64,000 nt of DNA from Candidatus Thiodiazotropha sp. (ex Codakia rugifera) (GTDB taxonomy: Bacteria; Pseudomonadota; Gammaproteobacteria; Chromatiales; Chromatiaceae): NCBI GenBank assembly GCA_025656675.1, contig JAHXHN010000002.1, positions 62,001 through 126,000 of the forward strand, read 5' to 3'. Position numbers and translations under genes: made by a program. The notes beneath the pieces were generated by a model. The model saw only the letters and a program-made list of their open reading frames with translations, was not told the origin of the DNA and ran no database searches. Below are positions 27,894 to 36,456 of the stretch, piece after piece. The first letter of the stretch is position 1. Each line of letters opens with the position of its first letter.

Positions 27894-28100
27894 TTACCAT
27901 ATTGATGGTTGTGAGAGAGGCTTGATGGACTGTATATAACCAACAGGATCTACAAGCCATCTGAAGGAAAAGCAATGTATGGTGATTTGAACGCCTCGTC
28001 ATACGCCAAAAGCCTATTGAGCAATGGGTTATTGCCACATCCCTTCGGTTGAGTATAGATATCCCTCATTGTCACTAATAATAATGGGCTGGTCGCACAA

Positions 28101-28676
28101 TCAGCTTGTATCAGAATTGACTGCATTGTGAACGGCATTGACAATCTCGTCGGCCAGTAGGGGATCTTCAACAGCCCTTGCGAGTGTGACACCCCCGACC
28201 AATAAGGCGATGGTTGCCCATGTTCGGTCTGCATCCTGCTGCCCCGTTGTGTGGGGTAGTCCGGCAGAAAACGATTCGGCTGCTTTCAGCAATTCCGACT
28301 GAAAAACGGAACGGGTCGTAAGATCGGAGCGGGTGACTTCTGGGGCGAGGCTTTGAAGTCCGCAACTATCCCCCAGATCACTGCAGCGCTTTTCACCCAG
28401 ATAAAACTTGGCGAACTCGTCCAGCCAGGTATCACCATGTGTTTTCTGGTAATGCTCTACAGCGGCCCGAAACTCCACAACACCCAATGAGACTGATTCG
28501 CGAAAAGCATCAGCCTTGGACTTGAAGTGTTTGTAGAAGGCGCCCGATGTGACTCCGGCATCTTTTGCCAGCCCGTCGATGCCAGCGCCTTCGAATCCCA
28601 GGCGTCGAAATCCCCGATGTATGGCCTCCAGGATTTTGCTGTGTGTTGCTAACTTATGGGCAGGGTTGTATTTCAT
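28101..28676 (-). CDS. TetR-family repressor
   Basis: A protein of 191 residues. The N-terminal helix-turn-helix lies at about 33-51 (GIDGLAKDAGVTSGAFYKHF), the usual TetR placement; the C-terminal ligand domain carries GLQSLAPEV and a helical end like those of the TetR_C proteins of the AcrR/NemR-type repressors. It is divergent from the tautomerase-like gene at 28863, and three copies of a palindrome lie between the two starts, which strongly suggests self-regulation and control of that gene. The ligand is not predictable; electrophiles or quinones are possible given the target. Confidence 0.88.
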   Translation of the reverse strand: MKYNPAHKLATHSKILEAIHRGFRRLGFEGAGIDGLAKDAGVTSGAFYKHFKSKADAFRESVSLGVVEFRAAVEHYQKTHGDTWLDEFAKFYLGEKRCSDLGDSCGLQSLAPEVTRSDLTTRSVFQSELLKAAESFSAGLPHTTGQQDADRTWATIALLVGGVTLARAVEDPLLADEIVNAVHNAVNSDTS

Positions 28677-28719
28677 GAAAACCTCTATTTGAATCGTTGA
28701 TGAATATTATAGTTGACAG

Positions 28720-28735
28720 GATAACGATCGTAATC
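28720..28735. promoter_or_regulatory. TetR operator candidate 1
   Basis: GATAACGATCGTAATC, a palindrome with one mismatch, 44 bases before the TetR gene. It overlaps the end of a TTGACA (28713-28718) that could serve either a promoter reading toward the right or be incidental. Confidence 0.6.
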
Positions 28736-28745
28736 TATCGTCATA

Positions 28746-28761
28746 GATAACGAACGTTATC
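28746..28761. promoter_or_regulatory. TetR operator candidate 2 (perfect palindrome)
   Basis: GATAACGAACGTTATC; the arms GATAACG and CGTTATC pair exactly around AA, and with flanking bases the perfect arms extend to TAGATAACG and CGTTATCTA (28744-28763). Its centre is 26 bases from that of copy 1. Confidence 0.68.
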
Positions 28762-28782
28762 TATATGAATGGCCGGTAGCGG

Positions 28783-28807
28783 CGGGGGAGATCCCCGTTA
28801 TTTTTTT
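28783..28807 (+). terminator. Terminator-like hairpin between operators
   Basis: CGGGG and CCCCG pair around a 5-base loop and are followed by TTATTTTTTT. It could end transcripts that start at or before operators 1 and 2, ahead of the tautomerase-like gene. The stem is only 5 bp, so strength is uncertain. Confidence 0.45.
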
Positions 28808-28811
28808 GCTC

Positions 28812-28839
28812 TTGAAGATAACGGTCGTGATCTTATTAA
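28812..28839 (+). promoter_or_regulatory. Candidate promoter of the tautomerase-like gene with operator 3 in the spacer
   Basis: TTGAAG at 28812-28817 and TATTAA at 28834-28839 are 16 bases apart. The third operator copy, GATAACGGTCGTGATC at 28817-28832 (one mismatch), fills the spacer, the classic position for TetR repression. AGGAGGA at 28849-28855 is the ribosome site of the gene. Confidence 0.6.
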
Positions 28840-28862
28840 TGACTCTCTAGGAGGAGAACACC

Positions 28863-29279
28863 ATGCCATTAACGCTTACTCTCACTGAAGGCGTCCTGCC
28901 GGCTGGTTTTGAAAAGGTTGCCGTCGCTCGGCTTACTGAAGCCATGCTGAAATGGCATGGTCTCAGTGGCAACAAGGTGATGACACCTAATGTGACTGCT
29001 CATGTTCAAGTGCTTCCCAAAGGTAGTACTTTCTCAGGTGGAGTGCCGTTTTCCGGTGCCTGGGTTGAGTGGAAGGTTCCTTCATTCGCATTTAACAGCA
29101 GGGCTATTCAAAAGGGCTTTTTCAGCGATGCCACTGACATAATTTATGACCTGTCAGGCGGCAAACAACCGAAAGACAACATCTATGTGAATGTCGTCCA
29201 CACAGTGGATGGAGCCTGGAATCTCGATGGATTGGCGATGACCAATGAGGAGTTGGCTGCTGCCATGGCTCAGGGTTAA
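28863..29279 (+). CDS. Tautomerase-superfamily-like protein
   Basis: A protein of 138 residues with a strong ribosome site. It starts Met-Pro, leaving an N-terminal Pro after Met removal, followed by a beta strand (PLTLTLTEGVLP) and a helix (ARLTEAMLKWHGL). This, with the length and the later VNVVHTVDGAWNLDGLAMT, fits the tautomerase (4-oxalocrotonate tautomerase/MIF-like) fold in which Pro1 is the catalytic base. I cannot name the substrate. It is controlled, by inference, by the divergent TetR regulator through the operator inside its promoter. Similar repressor-tautomerase pairs are plausible electrophile-response units. Confidence 0.65.
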   Translation: MPLTLTLTEGVLPAGFEKVAVARLTEAMLKWHGLSGNKVMTPNVTAHVQVLPKGSTFSGGVPFSGAWVEWKVPSFAFNSRAIQKGFFSDATDIIYDLSGGKQPKDNIYVNVVHTVDGAWNLDGLAMTNEELAAAMAQG

Positions 29280-29347
29280 GGTCAGCATACACTGGATATT
29301 TTGTTAAACAACGGATCGAGTGATTGCAGCAGCTGTTACTTCAGGCT

Positions 29348-30091
29348 CTAGGCTAGAGGTCTCCCTGTAGCACCTCGATGCCGTGCATCTATTTTGGGTC
29401 GAATGACCGCCATGTTTTCATGGGTTCGTTCGTATACCCATACGTTTGCCGGTGGCAGGTTCCAAAGCACCCGCTCGATCCGTTTTCCTGCTATTCCCAA
29501 TGAGTGAGCAAGTCTTTCCGGGACGGGGGGTCTGGGAGAGTAGGTGAACTGTACGAGCTTCCCGTCAGGTTGCAATATTGCAAATACCTGTGAAAGGACA
29601 CGTATTCGGGTCAGGGTTCGCATGCTCAGTAGCGGTAAACTTGATACCACGTTATCGGCCAGACCCAATCCTGATTTTCGCAGCAACTGTTGAAGACGGG
29701 CAGCATCCCCCTCCAACACGCGTAGGGCTGGGAAGTGATGGTCCAGTTCCTTCGCCAATATCCGATCTTTCTCCACCAGGATAAGATGATCAGGTTTGAT
29801 TCCCCGACTCAGTAAGGCGGCTGTGACGGCACCCGTGCCAGCGCCGAGCTCAATAGTCAATCCTGGCCCTCTTTTGATCTGTGCAGCCATGGTGTTGGTC
29901 AATCCGTCGCTGCTGGGAAGCACGGCACCTACCTGCTTGGGATTGCGCAACCAGGCGGAAAGAAAATTGGGTCTCACTTTCAAACTTTGGGACACGGTGG
30001 TTATTGGATTTGACTTAAGATATTGAGTATTTGGCCTTCCAAGGCTTTGGTTGGATATCATAATCCTTGATATCCATCGATAAGTATTCAA
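29348..30091 (-). CDS. Phospholipid N-methyltransferase-like SAM methyltransferase (PmtA-type)
   Basis: A protein of 247 residues; an internal Met at codon 11 (30061) is an alternative start. The core begins with FLSAWLRNPKQVGAVLPSS, a stretch typical of Rhizobium-type PmtA and related rRNA-methylase-like proteins, then motif I IELGAGTGAVTAALL, the acidic VEKD and the NVVSSLPLLSM motif. PmtA proteins methylate phosphatidylethanolamine toward phosphatidylcholine. The usual single-domain length agrees. It stands alone and faces away from iorA. Some relatives are rRNA-dimethylase-like and not lipid enzymes, so the substrate is a best guess. Confidence 0.72.
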   Translation of the reverse strand: MNTYRWISRIMISNQSLGRPNTQYLKSNPITTVSQSLKVRPNFLSAWLRNPKQVGAVLPSSDGLTNTMAAQIKRGPGLTIELGAGTGAVTAALLSRGIKPDHLILVEKDRILAKELDHHFPALRVLEGDAARLQQLLRKSGLGLADNVVSSLPLLSMRTLTRIRVLSQVFAILQPDGKLVQFTYSPRPPVPERLAHSLGIAGKRIERVLWNLPPANVWVYERTHENMAVIRPKIDARHRGATGRPLA

Positions 30092-30442
30092 TTCACATTG
30101 CCATATTCAACTATGTGTGGCAATAGTCTGGGTAAGCGTTTGGGCAAAGGTGTGAAAAAGGTGGGGAGCACCCTACATTTTTTAACATTTGGGACAGGTT
30201 CTGGTAACGGTTTTTTTATGCTTAAACCCTACAAAGAGTAGATCTACACCAATGTTTATTAGGTCTCGGTTTTATCCATCTGCAGATGCTGTTACCTAGT
30301 GTAGTATCTGCAGTTTGATACTGATCGAGTGCTGATTGCACTTCTTCTTTCTTGATCCTGCTTTATCGTAGATAAGCGTTAAATATCATACTATCCTACT
30401 CAGGTATAGACTACAGTCCACTCAGCATCTGGAGGCTCCCCG
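30092..30442. other. Regulatory spacer upstream of iorA
   Basis: No gene seen. AT-rich. It contains the inverted repeat CTGCAGAT (30280-30287) and ATCTGCAG (30306-30313), 8-base exact arms with an 18-base gap, a possible regulator site for the molybdenum hydroxylase operon. Both promoters, for the minus-strand methyltransferase and for iorA, should lie here. Confidence 0.4.
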
Positions 30443-30898
30443 GTGATCCAGCTCAACGTCAACGGTACTACCCGATCCTTAGATATCGATCCTGAAATGC
30501 CTCTACTCTGGGTACTGCGTGAGTATATTGGCCTGACCGGCACCAAATTCGGTTGCGGTATCGCTCAATGCGGCAGTTGTACTGTGCACATCGATGGCGA
30601 GCCGGTACGTTCCTGTAGTACCCCGGTATCTGCAGTTATTGGTAAACACGTCACCACTATTGAGGGTTTGAATTCACCCACCGGCAAGGCCGTACAAGCA
30701 GCATGGCGCGATCTGGAAGTGGTGCAATGCGGCTATTGCCAGTCTGGCCAGATTATGTCAGCCGTGGCCTTGTTGGCGCATAAAGAAAGACCAACCGATG
30801 CTGAGATCGATGCGGCCATGCAGGGAAATCTCTGTCGTTGCGCTACCTATGTACGGATACGCGCTGCAATCAAAGCAGCCAGCAAGCAACCGGTGTGA
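30443..30898 (+). CDS. iorA: Isoquinoline 1-oxidoreductase alpha-type [2Fe-2S] subunit
   Basis: A protein of 151 residues starting at GTG 30443, 7 bases after TGGAGG. It has the two clusters of molybdenum hydroxylase small subunits: plant-type Cys 38, 43, 46 and 58 ([10 protein letters not shown]) and helical-domain Cys 96, 99, 131 and 133 ([13 protein letters not shown]). It passes electrons from the molybdenum site of the next gene product. The IorA/IorB two-subunit form lacks a FAD subunit, as here, and usually passes electrons to a cytochrome. The oxidised substrate (N-heterocycle or aldehyde) cannot be told from sequence. Confidence 0.88.
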   Translation: MIQLNVNGTTRSLDIDPEMPLLWVLREYIGLTGTKFGCGIAQCGSCTVHIDGEPVRSCSTPVSAVIGKHVTTIEGLNSPTGKAVQAAWRDLEVVQCGYCQSGQIMSAVALLAHKERPTDAEIDAAMQGNLCRCATYVRIRAAIKAASKQPV

Positions 30899-30909
30899 GG
30901 GAGACCAAT

Positions 30910-33099
30910 ATGAAGACAGACAGGATTGTTAATCTAAGCCGTCGTCGCTTTCTGACTGAGAGTGTTGCAGCTGCAGCAGGGCTTACGCTGGGTGTCTTAC
31001 CCATAGCTGGTGCCGGTATGCGCGAGTCTGGGCCTGGTCTGGCTGGTAGCGTACCCGCTGAAGCTGGCGATTTTCAACCCAATGCTTTTTTGCGTATCGG
31101 TCGTGATAACAGCATCACGGTTATATCCAAGCATCTTGAGATGGGTCAGGGAACCTATACAGGGATGGCGACGCTGGTCGCGGAGGAGCTGGATGCCGAC
31201 TGGGAACAGGTAAGAGTCGAAGGAGCACCAGCGGATGCCGCTCGCTATCGTAACCTGTTTTGGGGCGAGGCACAGGGTACTGGCGGCAGTACAGCCATCG
31301 CCAACTCCTGGACGCAGATGCGTAAAGCAGGAGCGGCGGCCAGACAGATGCTGGTTGAGGCTGCTGCCGAGCGGTGGCAGGTAAAGCCGGCTGAAATTGA
31401 TGTTAAGGCCGGTGTTGTGAGTCATGCCGCCAGTGGTAAAAAAGCCCGTTTCGGTGAATTGGCAGACGCGGCGGCAGAGCAACCGGTACCACAGGACGTA
31501 TTGCTCAAAGACCAGGATGAGTTTCGTCTGATCGGAAAGCGGATGCCACGCAAAGATAGCCCGGAAAAGATCGATGGCAGCGCAAAGTTTACCATCGATG
31601 TGCGGTTACCGAATATGGTCACAGCGGTAGTGGCTCACCCACCACGATTCGGTGCAAAAGTTCGCAGCTTCGATGCCGCTGGGGCGAAAGCCATGCCCGG
31701 TGTCAAACATGTGGTGCAGATCCCTGCTGGTGTGGCTGTTGTGGCAGGGGACTACTGGAGTGCCAAGCGTGGCCGCGATGCGCTACAGGTCGAGTGGGAT
31801 GAGAGTAACGCATTCTCTATGAGTTCGAAACAGATCCTGGAACAGTATCGTGCACTTGCAAAAGGGCCAGGCACCGTTGGACGGAATCAAGGTGATACTG
31901 CCGGGGCTCTGGCCAAGGCAGCCAAGGTGATGGAGGCCGAGTACAGCGTACCCTACCTTGCTCATGCTCCCATGGAGCCGATGGATTGTGTAGTACGTAT
32001 CGATGCCAGCGGCTGTGAGATCTGGAATGGGGAGCAGATGAATACCGGCGACCAACATGCTGTTGCGGGTGTGTTGGGTATTAAACCGGAGCAGGTACGC
32101 ATCAATATGCTCTATGCCGGTGGTTCATTTGGACGCCGGGCCAATCCCAAGGCCGATTATGTACTGGAGGCGGTGCACATTGCCAAGGCGCTGAAATCGG
32201 GTGTTCCGGTGAAAATGATATGGAGTCGTGAGGATGATATGCGTGCCGGTTTTTACCGACCTCTCTATCTGCATCGTCTGAGGGCTGGACTGAATGACGA
32301 CAACCAACCCACGGCTTGGCAGCAACGCATTGTGGGGCAGTCCATTATGGCGGGTACTGCATTCGAATCCATGATGATCAAAGAGGGTGTCGATCAGACC
32401 TCTGTCGAGGGTGCTGCAAACCTACCTTATACGCTGGATAATATTCAGATTGATCTGCATTCGCCCAGATTGCAGGTACCTGTTCAATGGTGGCGTTCGG
32501 TGGGTTCGACCCACACTGCCTTTGCTGTTGAATGCTTCGTAGACGAACTTGCGGAGGCAGCGGGGAAAGACCCAGTGGCCTTCAGGCGCTCATACCTTAA
32601 AGGTCATCCGCGTCATCTTGGTGTGTTGAATCTTGCCGTTGAGAAGGCGGGGTGGAGCGAACCGATGGGACCTGGCCGGGGTCGGGGTGTTGCCGTGCAT
32701 GAATCCTTCAACTCGTACGTGGCACAGGTCGCCGAGGTAACGGTACGCCGCGGTGTCATCTATGTGGAACGAGTGGTGATTGCAGTGGATTGCGGTATCC
32801 CTATCAATCCTGATGTGATCGAGGCACAGATGCAGGGTGGCATGGGTTATGGACTGGCTGCGACACTAGCCAGTGAATTGACTTTTAAGGATGGTCGTGT
32901 GGAACAATCGAATTTCCATGACTATCTGAGCCTGCGTATCGATCAGATGCCTGAGGTCGAAGTGTATATCGTGCCATCCACTGAACCGCCGACAGGTGTC
33001 GGCGAACCGGCCACACCGGTCATTGCTCCGGCTGTTGCCAATGCAGTCTATGCTGCTACCGGGCAACGTCTGCGCCAATTACCACTTCGAGTTGTGTAA
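30910..33099 (+). CDS. iorB: Isoquinoline 1-oxidoreductase beta-type molybdopterin subunit, Tat-exported
   Basis: A protein of 729 residues. A Tat signal SRRRFLTES (residues 10-18) with a hydrophobic stretch follows the start, so the complex is exported folded with its cofactor. Molybdopterin-binding motifs of the aldehyde oxidase/xanthine dehydrogenase family are seen: [32 protein letters not shown] and the late GVGEP with the catalytic Glu near residue 698. The gene is 11 bases after iorA. ATG 30910 is chosen because the Tat motif starts 9 codons in. The usual IorB length is about 740-780. Confidence 0.9.
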   Translation: MKTDRIVNLSRRRFLTESVAAAAGLTLGVLPIAGAGMRESGPGLAGSVPAEAGDFQPNAFLRIGRDNSITVISKHLEMGQGTYTGMATLVAEELDADWEQVRVEGAPADAARYRNLFWGEAQGTGGSTAIANSWTQMRKAGAAARQMLVEAAAERWQVKPAEIDVKAGVVSHAASGKKARFGELADAAAEQPVPQDVLLKDQDEFRLIGKRMPRKDSPEKIDGSAKFTIDVRLPNMVTAVVAHPPRFGAKVRSFDAAGAKAMPGVKHVVQIPAGVAVVAGDYWSAKRGRDALQVEWDESNAFSMSSKQILEQYRALAKGPGTVGRNQGDTAGALAKAAKVMEAEYSVPYLAHAPMEPMDCVVRIDASGCEIWNGEQMNTGDQHAVAGVLGIKPEQVRINMLYAGGSFGRRANPKADYVLEAVHIAKALKSGVPVKMIWSREDDMRAGFYRPLYLHRLRAGLNDDNQPTAWQQRIVGQSIMAGTAFESMMIKEGVDQTSVEGAANLPYTLDNIQIDLHSPRLQVPVQWWRSVGSTHTAFAVECFVDELAEAAGKDPVAFRRSYLKGHPRHLGVLNLAVEKAGWSEPMGPGRGRGVAVHESFNSYVAQVAEVTVRRGVIYVERVVIAVDCGIPINPDVIEAQMQGGMGYGLAATLASELTFKDGRVEQSNFHDYLSLRIDQMPEVEVYIVPSTEPPTGVGEPATPVIAPAVANAVYAATGQRLRQLPLRVV

Positions 33100-33133
33100 G
33101 GTGTACATGCTATAGCATCGTTTTATGTCTTGC

Positions 33134-35884
33134 TTAGTATTGATAATCTATAGCGGTGATGCCTGCTTGTTCTGCCTGTTCAATCAACAATGCCGGATCG
33201 AAATCCCATAATTCGACTGGCCAGCCCTTTCTGTTTATATTTTGCACGGCGAGGTATTTGTGATCCTGAGAGAGTTTCACCCAGCTCGATGATCTGTTTT
33301 CGATGACAAAGAGTTCCGTTCCGTTCATGTCCCAGAAACGGATCATGCCATCAATTGCTTTTGTTACAACCCGGTTAAGTGCTGGAATAACCTGTGCTGA
33401 CTCAAGCTGATATAAAGTGTCGATTTGTACTGTCTGATCTTTTTTCCAGTGCCAGCTATGTACAGCACTTCGGAATTCAATGACAGCATAAACCAAATTG
33501 CCATCTGGTGAAAAACGGGTGAGTTGAAACGTTTCGTTTTCTGGGAATTGATCTGTGTGTGCAATGATCTGCATAGTGTTCAGGTCGAACAGACTCAATC
33601 TATGCTCACCTTCTGTAACAATCACAGTTTTGAGATCAGGTGAAAAGATCTCTTTATCCATGAATCCCGAGCCCAGTCTGCCCGGTATGCTTTTTATCTC
33701 ATTTCCTTGGAGATCCAGTAAACGTATGTTTGTATCTGTCTGGAATAAAATATAAGGCTTGTCGACTGTGTCAATCAGATAGGGCTTCCCCGTATTCTTA
33801 TATACCGCACCTCCGACAGTGTCCATGTTTATCGTACCCATTTCTTTCCCTTTCGTATCCCAGATTTTGATTGCATGTAAATCAGAGGTAACAACATGCG
33901 TTCCACTTAGTGAAAATGTGACTGATAAAATATTATTCTGATGTGTCAGTGGTATGGGTTCCGAGTTAGGGGTGAGTGATCTTATCAGTAGCTGCTTACC
34001 CTTTGCTGTTGCCATTGTATTGGTGTTATGCGATGTAGCGACTGAGTTGATCAGTCCCTTTGTGAAGTAGCCCTTATCCGTATGTAACAGGTTACCGGCA
34101 TAATCAAGAACTACAGCTGATGGGTAACTTATGGTGGCGATGCGTTGTTGGTTAGGGTGAAAGGTGATTGTATGTGCATGCTTTTTAGGTTGAGTGATTG
34201 ATCGGACCGGGAATGCGGTCAAATCCCAAATTTTTATTGTGCCATCCCGCGCTGTTGATATTAACCGATCGCCTGAAGCTGTAAATACAACACTGTAAGC
34301 GGTATCGGTATGTCCATTTAAAGTTCCTAGCATATTGTCATGGACAGTAAGTTCCTTCTTCTTGTTTGGTTTCAGATGCCAGATGCCAATAGCGCCATTG
34401 GAATAGGAAACGGCAAGGTATTTTCCATCCTGAGAGAAGTCTGATGATGTAATGAGTTCCTTCTGTTTTGGAAAAGTTGCGAGAACCTTGCCTTTGTAAT
34501 GCCATATGCGATAGGTGCGTCTGTTATCATAAGCAGCAATCATTTTTTGATCTTTGGAATAGGTGACAGCCAGTTGAATACCTGGATCGCCTTCTACAAA
34601 TGTCCAGGGTTTGATTCTTTTCAGGGTTTTAGTACGTGGGACTAGAATCGCTGAACTGTGTGGAACAGTTTCAATTTTCTCCTTATTCACTCTGAAAGTA
34701 CCTTTCAGCTGATTAAAAATTGGATAATATTTCGCATCCGCAATAACCACATCACCATTTAAATTCCAAACTGCCCCTGTCTTGGATTGGTGATCTGTTG
34801 TGGAAAAATGACGCCCATCTTCGGAAAAGGTTTTGAATTGGCCGCTGGCCTGTCCAATTGACGCCCCATCAATGCTTACAATGTGTACCAGGTTTTCGCC
34901 GGTATCTGGTGAGTACGCTATCAATGCAATATGCTTACTATCCGGGGATAAATGGATTTCATGAAAACTGATCGTCGTATCCAGGTTCCGATACATGGGT
35001 GGTCGGTAGCGCTTGTCCCGAAAGGAAAACGTATTCTCTCCATACTGACTGCGAAGCAGCAGGCTTTCGGCTGTTAGGTTATCAGGATTCAACTTCCAGG
35101 CGGCTGCAGCATACTTGAATCCAAGGGTTGGGTCTTGGTTGTAATCCAGTGCTAACACGGCCTGTGAACTCAATAAACTTGATTGGGCACGAATTGACTC
35201 TTCAATGGCTTTGTCGCGCTGTATCCAGGCTAAGATTGCCAGTCCAATAGCGATTACCAGACCGACAGTTATGGCGCCCATTAATCGTCGCTGGCGTTTG
35301 TTGGATGATTGGCGGCTAGTGGTTATATATTGACTTTGTAAGGTTGTTGGTGCCAGTGTCTTGTCTGGTGCAATAGCCAGCCACTGCTCCGCCTTCTCCA
35401 GGTCCTGGCCTCGAAGTAGGTGACTTGTGTCATGGTCATGTTGCTCCCACTCCATGGCACGAACGGTTAATCTGGTATGCCCCTTTACCCAATCCAGGTC
35501 CGTTTTCAGTGTATCCAGCAGGTGATGAATTGAAGTGTCGAGACTTTCTTCATCCATTCTAAGCCAGTTAATTTTACGCAGCTCTTCATGCAGATCTGAA
35601 GCGCTAATGTCTTTCAGAAGGATAGGGATCAAGCGCTTGTTTTGGCGAATGGCATGTGCTAGCTCGAGTTGGCAAATTTCAGATGATAGTGAATCAGGTG
35701 AGATGACAAAAATGAATGCATCAGCCTCATTAATTGCGCTATATACCTCTGTCAACCACTCAGCAGTTGGTGGGATTCCTTGCCAGTCAACCCAGATTTC
35801 CTGTTTCTTAAGTGCTAGTGTGTCAGACAGTTTTTTTACAAATACCTGGTCTTTTCTAGAGTAGGATATGAAGGCATCACTCAT
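33134..35884 (-). CDS. TIR domain-transmembrane-WD40 repeat protein
   Basis: A protein of 916 residues. Residues 2-100 form a TIR domain (DAFISYSRKD, IWVDWQGIPPTAEWL, FVISPDSLSSEICQLEL) with Glu 74 in the place of the catalytic Glu of NAD-cleaving TIR proteins. After EWEQHDHDTSHLLRG there is a single transmembrane helix at 202-220, then a linker of paired helices and a C-terminal WD40 propeller of about 600 residues (LNGHTDTAYSVVFTASGDRL, DGTIKIWDL). TIR plus membrane anchor plus propeller suggests a sensor and effector, perhaps antiphage. No NTPase domain is present. Base composition is AT-richer than the flanks, which suggests transfer. ATG 35884 is preferred over the upstream ATG at 35971. 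Confidence 0.82.
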   Translation of the reverse strand: MSDAFISYSRKDQVFVKKLSDTLALKKQEIWVDWQGIPPTAEWLTEVYSAINEADAFIFVISPDSLSSEICQLELAHAIRQNKRLIPILLKDISASDLHEELRKINWLRMDEESLDTSIHHLLDTLKTDLDWVKGHTRLTVRAMEWEQHDHDTSHLLRGQDLEKAEQWLAIAPDKTLAPTTLQSQYITTSRQSSNKRQRRLMGAITVGLVIAIGLAILAWIQRDKAIEESIRAQSSLLSSQAVLALDYNQDPTLGFKYAAAAWKLNPDNLTAESLLLRSQYGENTFSFRDKRYRPPMYRNLDTTISFHEIHLSPDSKHIALIAYSPDTGENLVHIVSIDGASIGQASGQFKTFSEDGRHFSTTDHQSKTGAVWNLNGDVVIADAKYYPIFNQLKGTFRVNKEKIETVPHSSAILVPRTKTLKRIKPWTFVEGDPGIQLAVTYSKDQKMIAAYDNRRTYRIWHYKGKVLATFPKQKELITSSDFSQDGKYLAVSYSNGAIGIWHLKPNKKKELTVHDNMLGTLNGHTDTAYSVVFTASGDRLISTARDGTIKIWDLTAFPVRSITQPKKHAHTITFHPNQQRIATISYPSAVVLDYAGNLLHTDKGYFTKGLINSVATSHNTNTMATAKGKQLLIRSLTPNSEPIPLTHQNNILSVTFSLSGTHVVTSDLHAIKIWDTKGKEMGTINMDTVGGAVYKNTGKPYLIDTVDKPYILFQTDTNIRLLDLQGNEIKSIPGRLGSGFMDKEIFSPDLKTVIVTEGEHRLSLFDLNTMQIIAHTDQFPENETFQLTRFSPDGNLVYAVIEFRSAVHSWHWKKDQTVQIDTLYQLESAQVIPALNRVVTKAIDGMIRFWDMNGTELFVIENRSSSWVKLSQDHKYLAVQNINRKGWPVELWDFDPALLIEQAEQAGITAIDYQY

Positions 35885-36031
35885 GAAGGTATTTCCATAT
35901 GTAGAGGTGGAGTCAGACTTAGGGCTAACAGGCCCTAGATACAAAGATGGGCTCAACTGTGATCTGGACAAAGACTAACAGATGAATTGCAATTTAAATA
36001 TTGGCTATACCCTTGCTGGTCTTGCGGTAGG

Positions 36032-36331
36032 CTATCGATCAGGCCACCGAAGATGAGATGGAAAACGGCCGTTTGATGCAGGAATAACCCCTTCCTCGGC
36101 GAGCAAGCGATACTGCTTCCGATTGCCTGGATAGTCCGCAATCCGTCTCTGGCCGGTGATCAGCCGGTACCAGGGTAGGTCGCTGTCTTTGGGTAACTTA
36201 CGCAGCCAGGCCAATACCTGTCGTACATGTACGCCACTGAGTTTGGCAATCTCTCCGTAGCTGCAGTAGCGTCCCGGTGGGATGGCTGCCAAAGTAGTGT
36301 AGAAAACAGTGCGTAGTTCCTCACTGGCCAT
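36032..36331 (-). CDS. Alkyltransferase-like protein (MGMT DNA-binding domain, no active Cys)
   Basis: A protein of 99 residues. ATG 36331 has AGGAG 7 bases upstream; a TTG at 36349 is less likely. It matches the DNA-binding domain of O6-alkylguanine-DNA alkyltransferase (IPPGRYCSYGEIAKLSG, VRQVLAWLRKLP) but the PCHR active site is replaced by PWYRLI, as in Atl1/eAtl proteins, which bind alkylated bases and hand them to nucleotide excision repair. The single-domain length fits. It lies alone between the TIR gene and an AraC regulator. Confidence 0.85.
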   Translation of the reverse strand: MASEELRTVFYTTLAAIPPGRYCSYGEIAKLSGVHVRQVLAWLRKLPKDSDLPWYRLITGQRRIADYPGNRKQYRLLAEEGVIPASNGRFPSHLRWPDR

Positions 36332-36456
36332 GAGCCAACTCCTAAGCAATATATTGCATCGGAATACCTAATGCCTTGGTAGTCGTGATGCGTTGGAGTG
36401 AGATTCAGAGATGAAGACGTTATCGTCTTCCCCCTGTTTATTCAAAATATGATGTC

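Noticed and set aside
30443-33099. iorAB as a three-subunit xanthine dehydrogenase or CO dehydrogenase
   Set aside because: There is no FAD-binding subunit and the large subunit has a Tat signal, which fits the two-subunit IorAB form.
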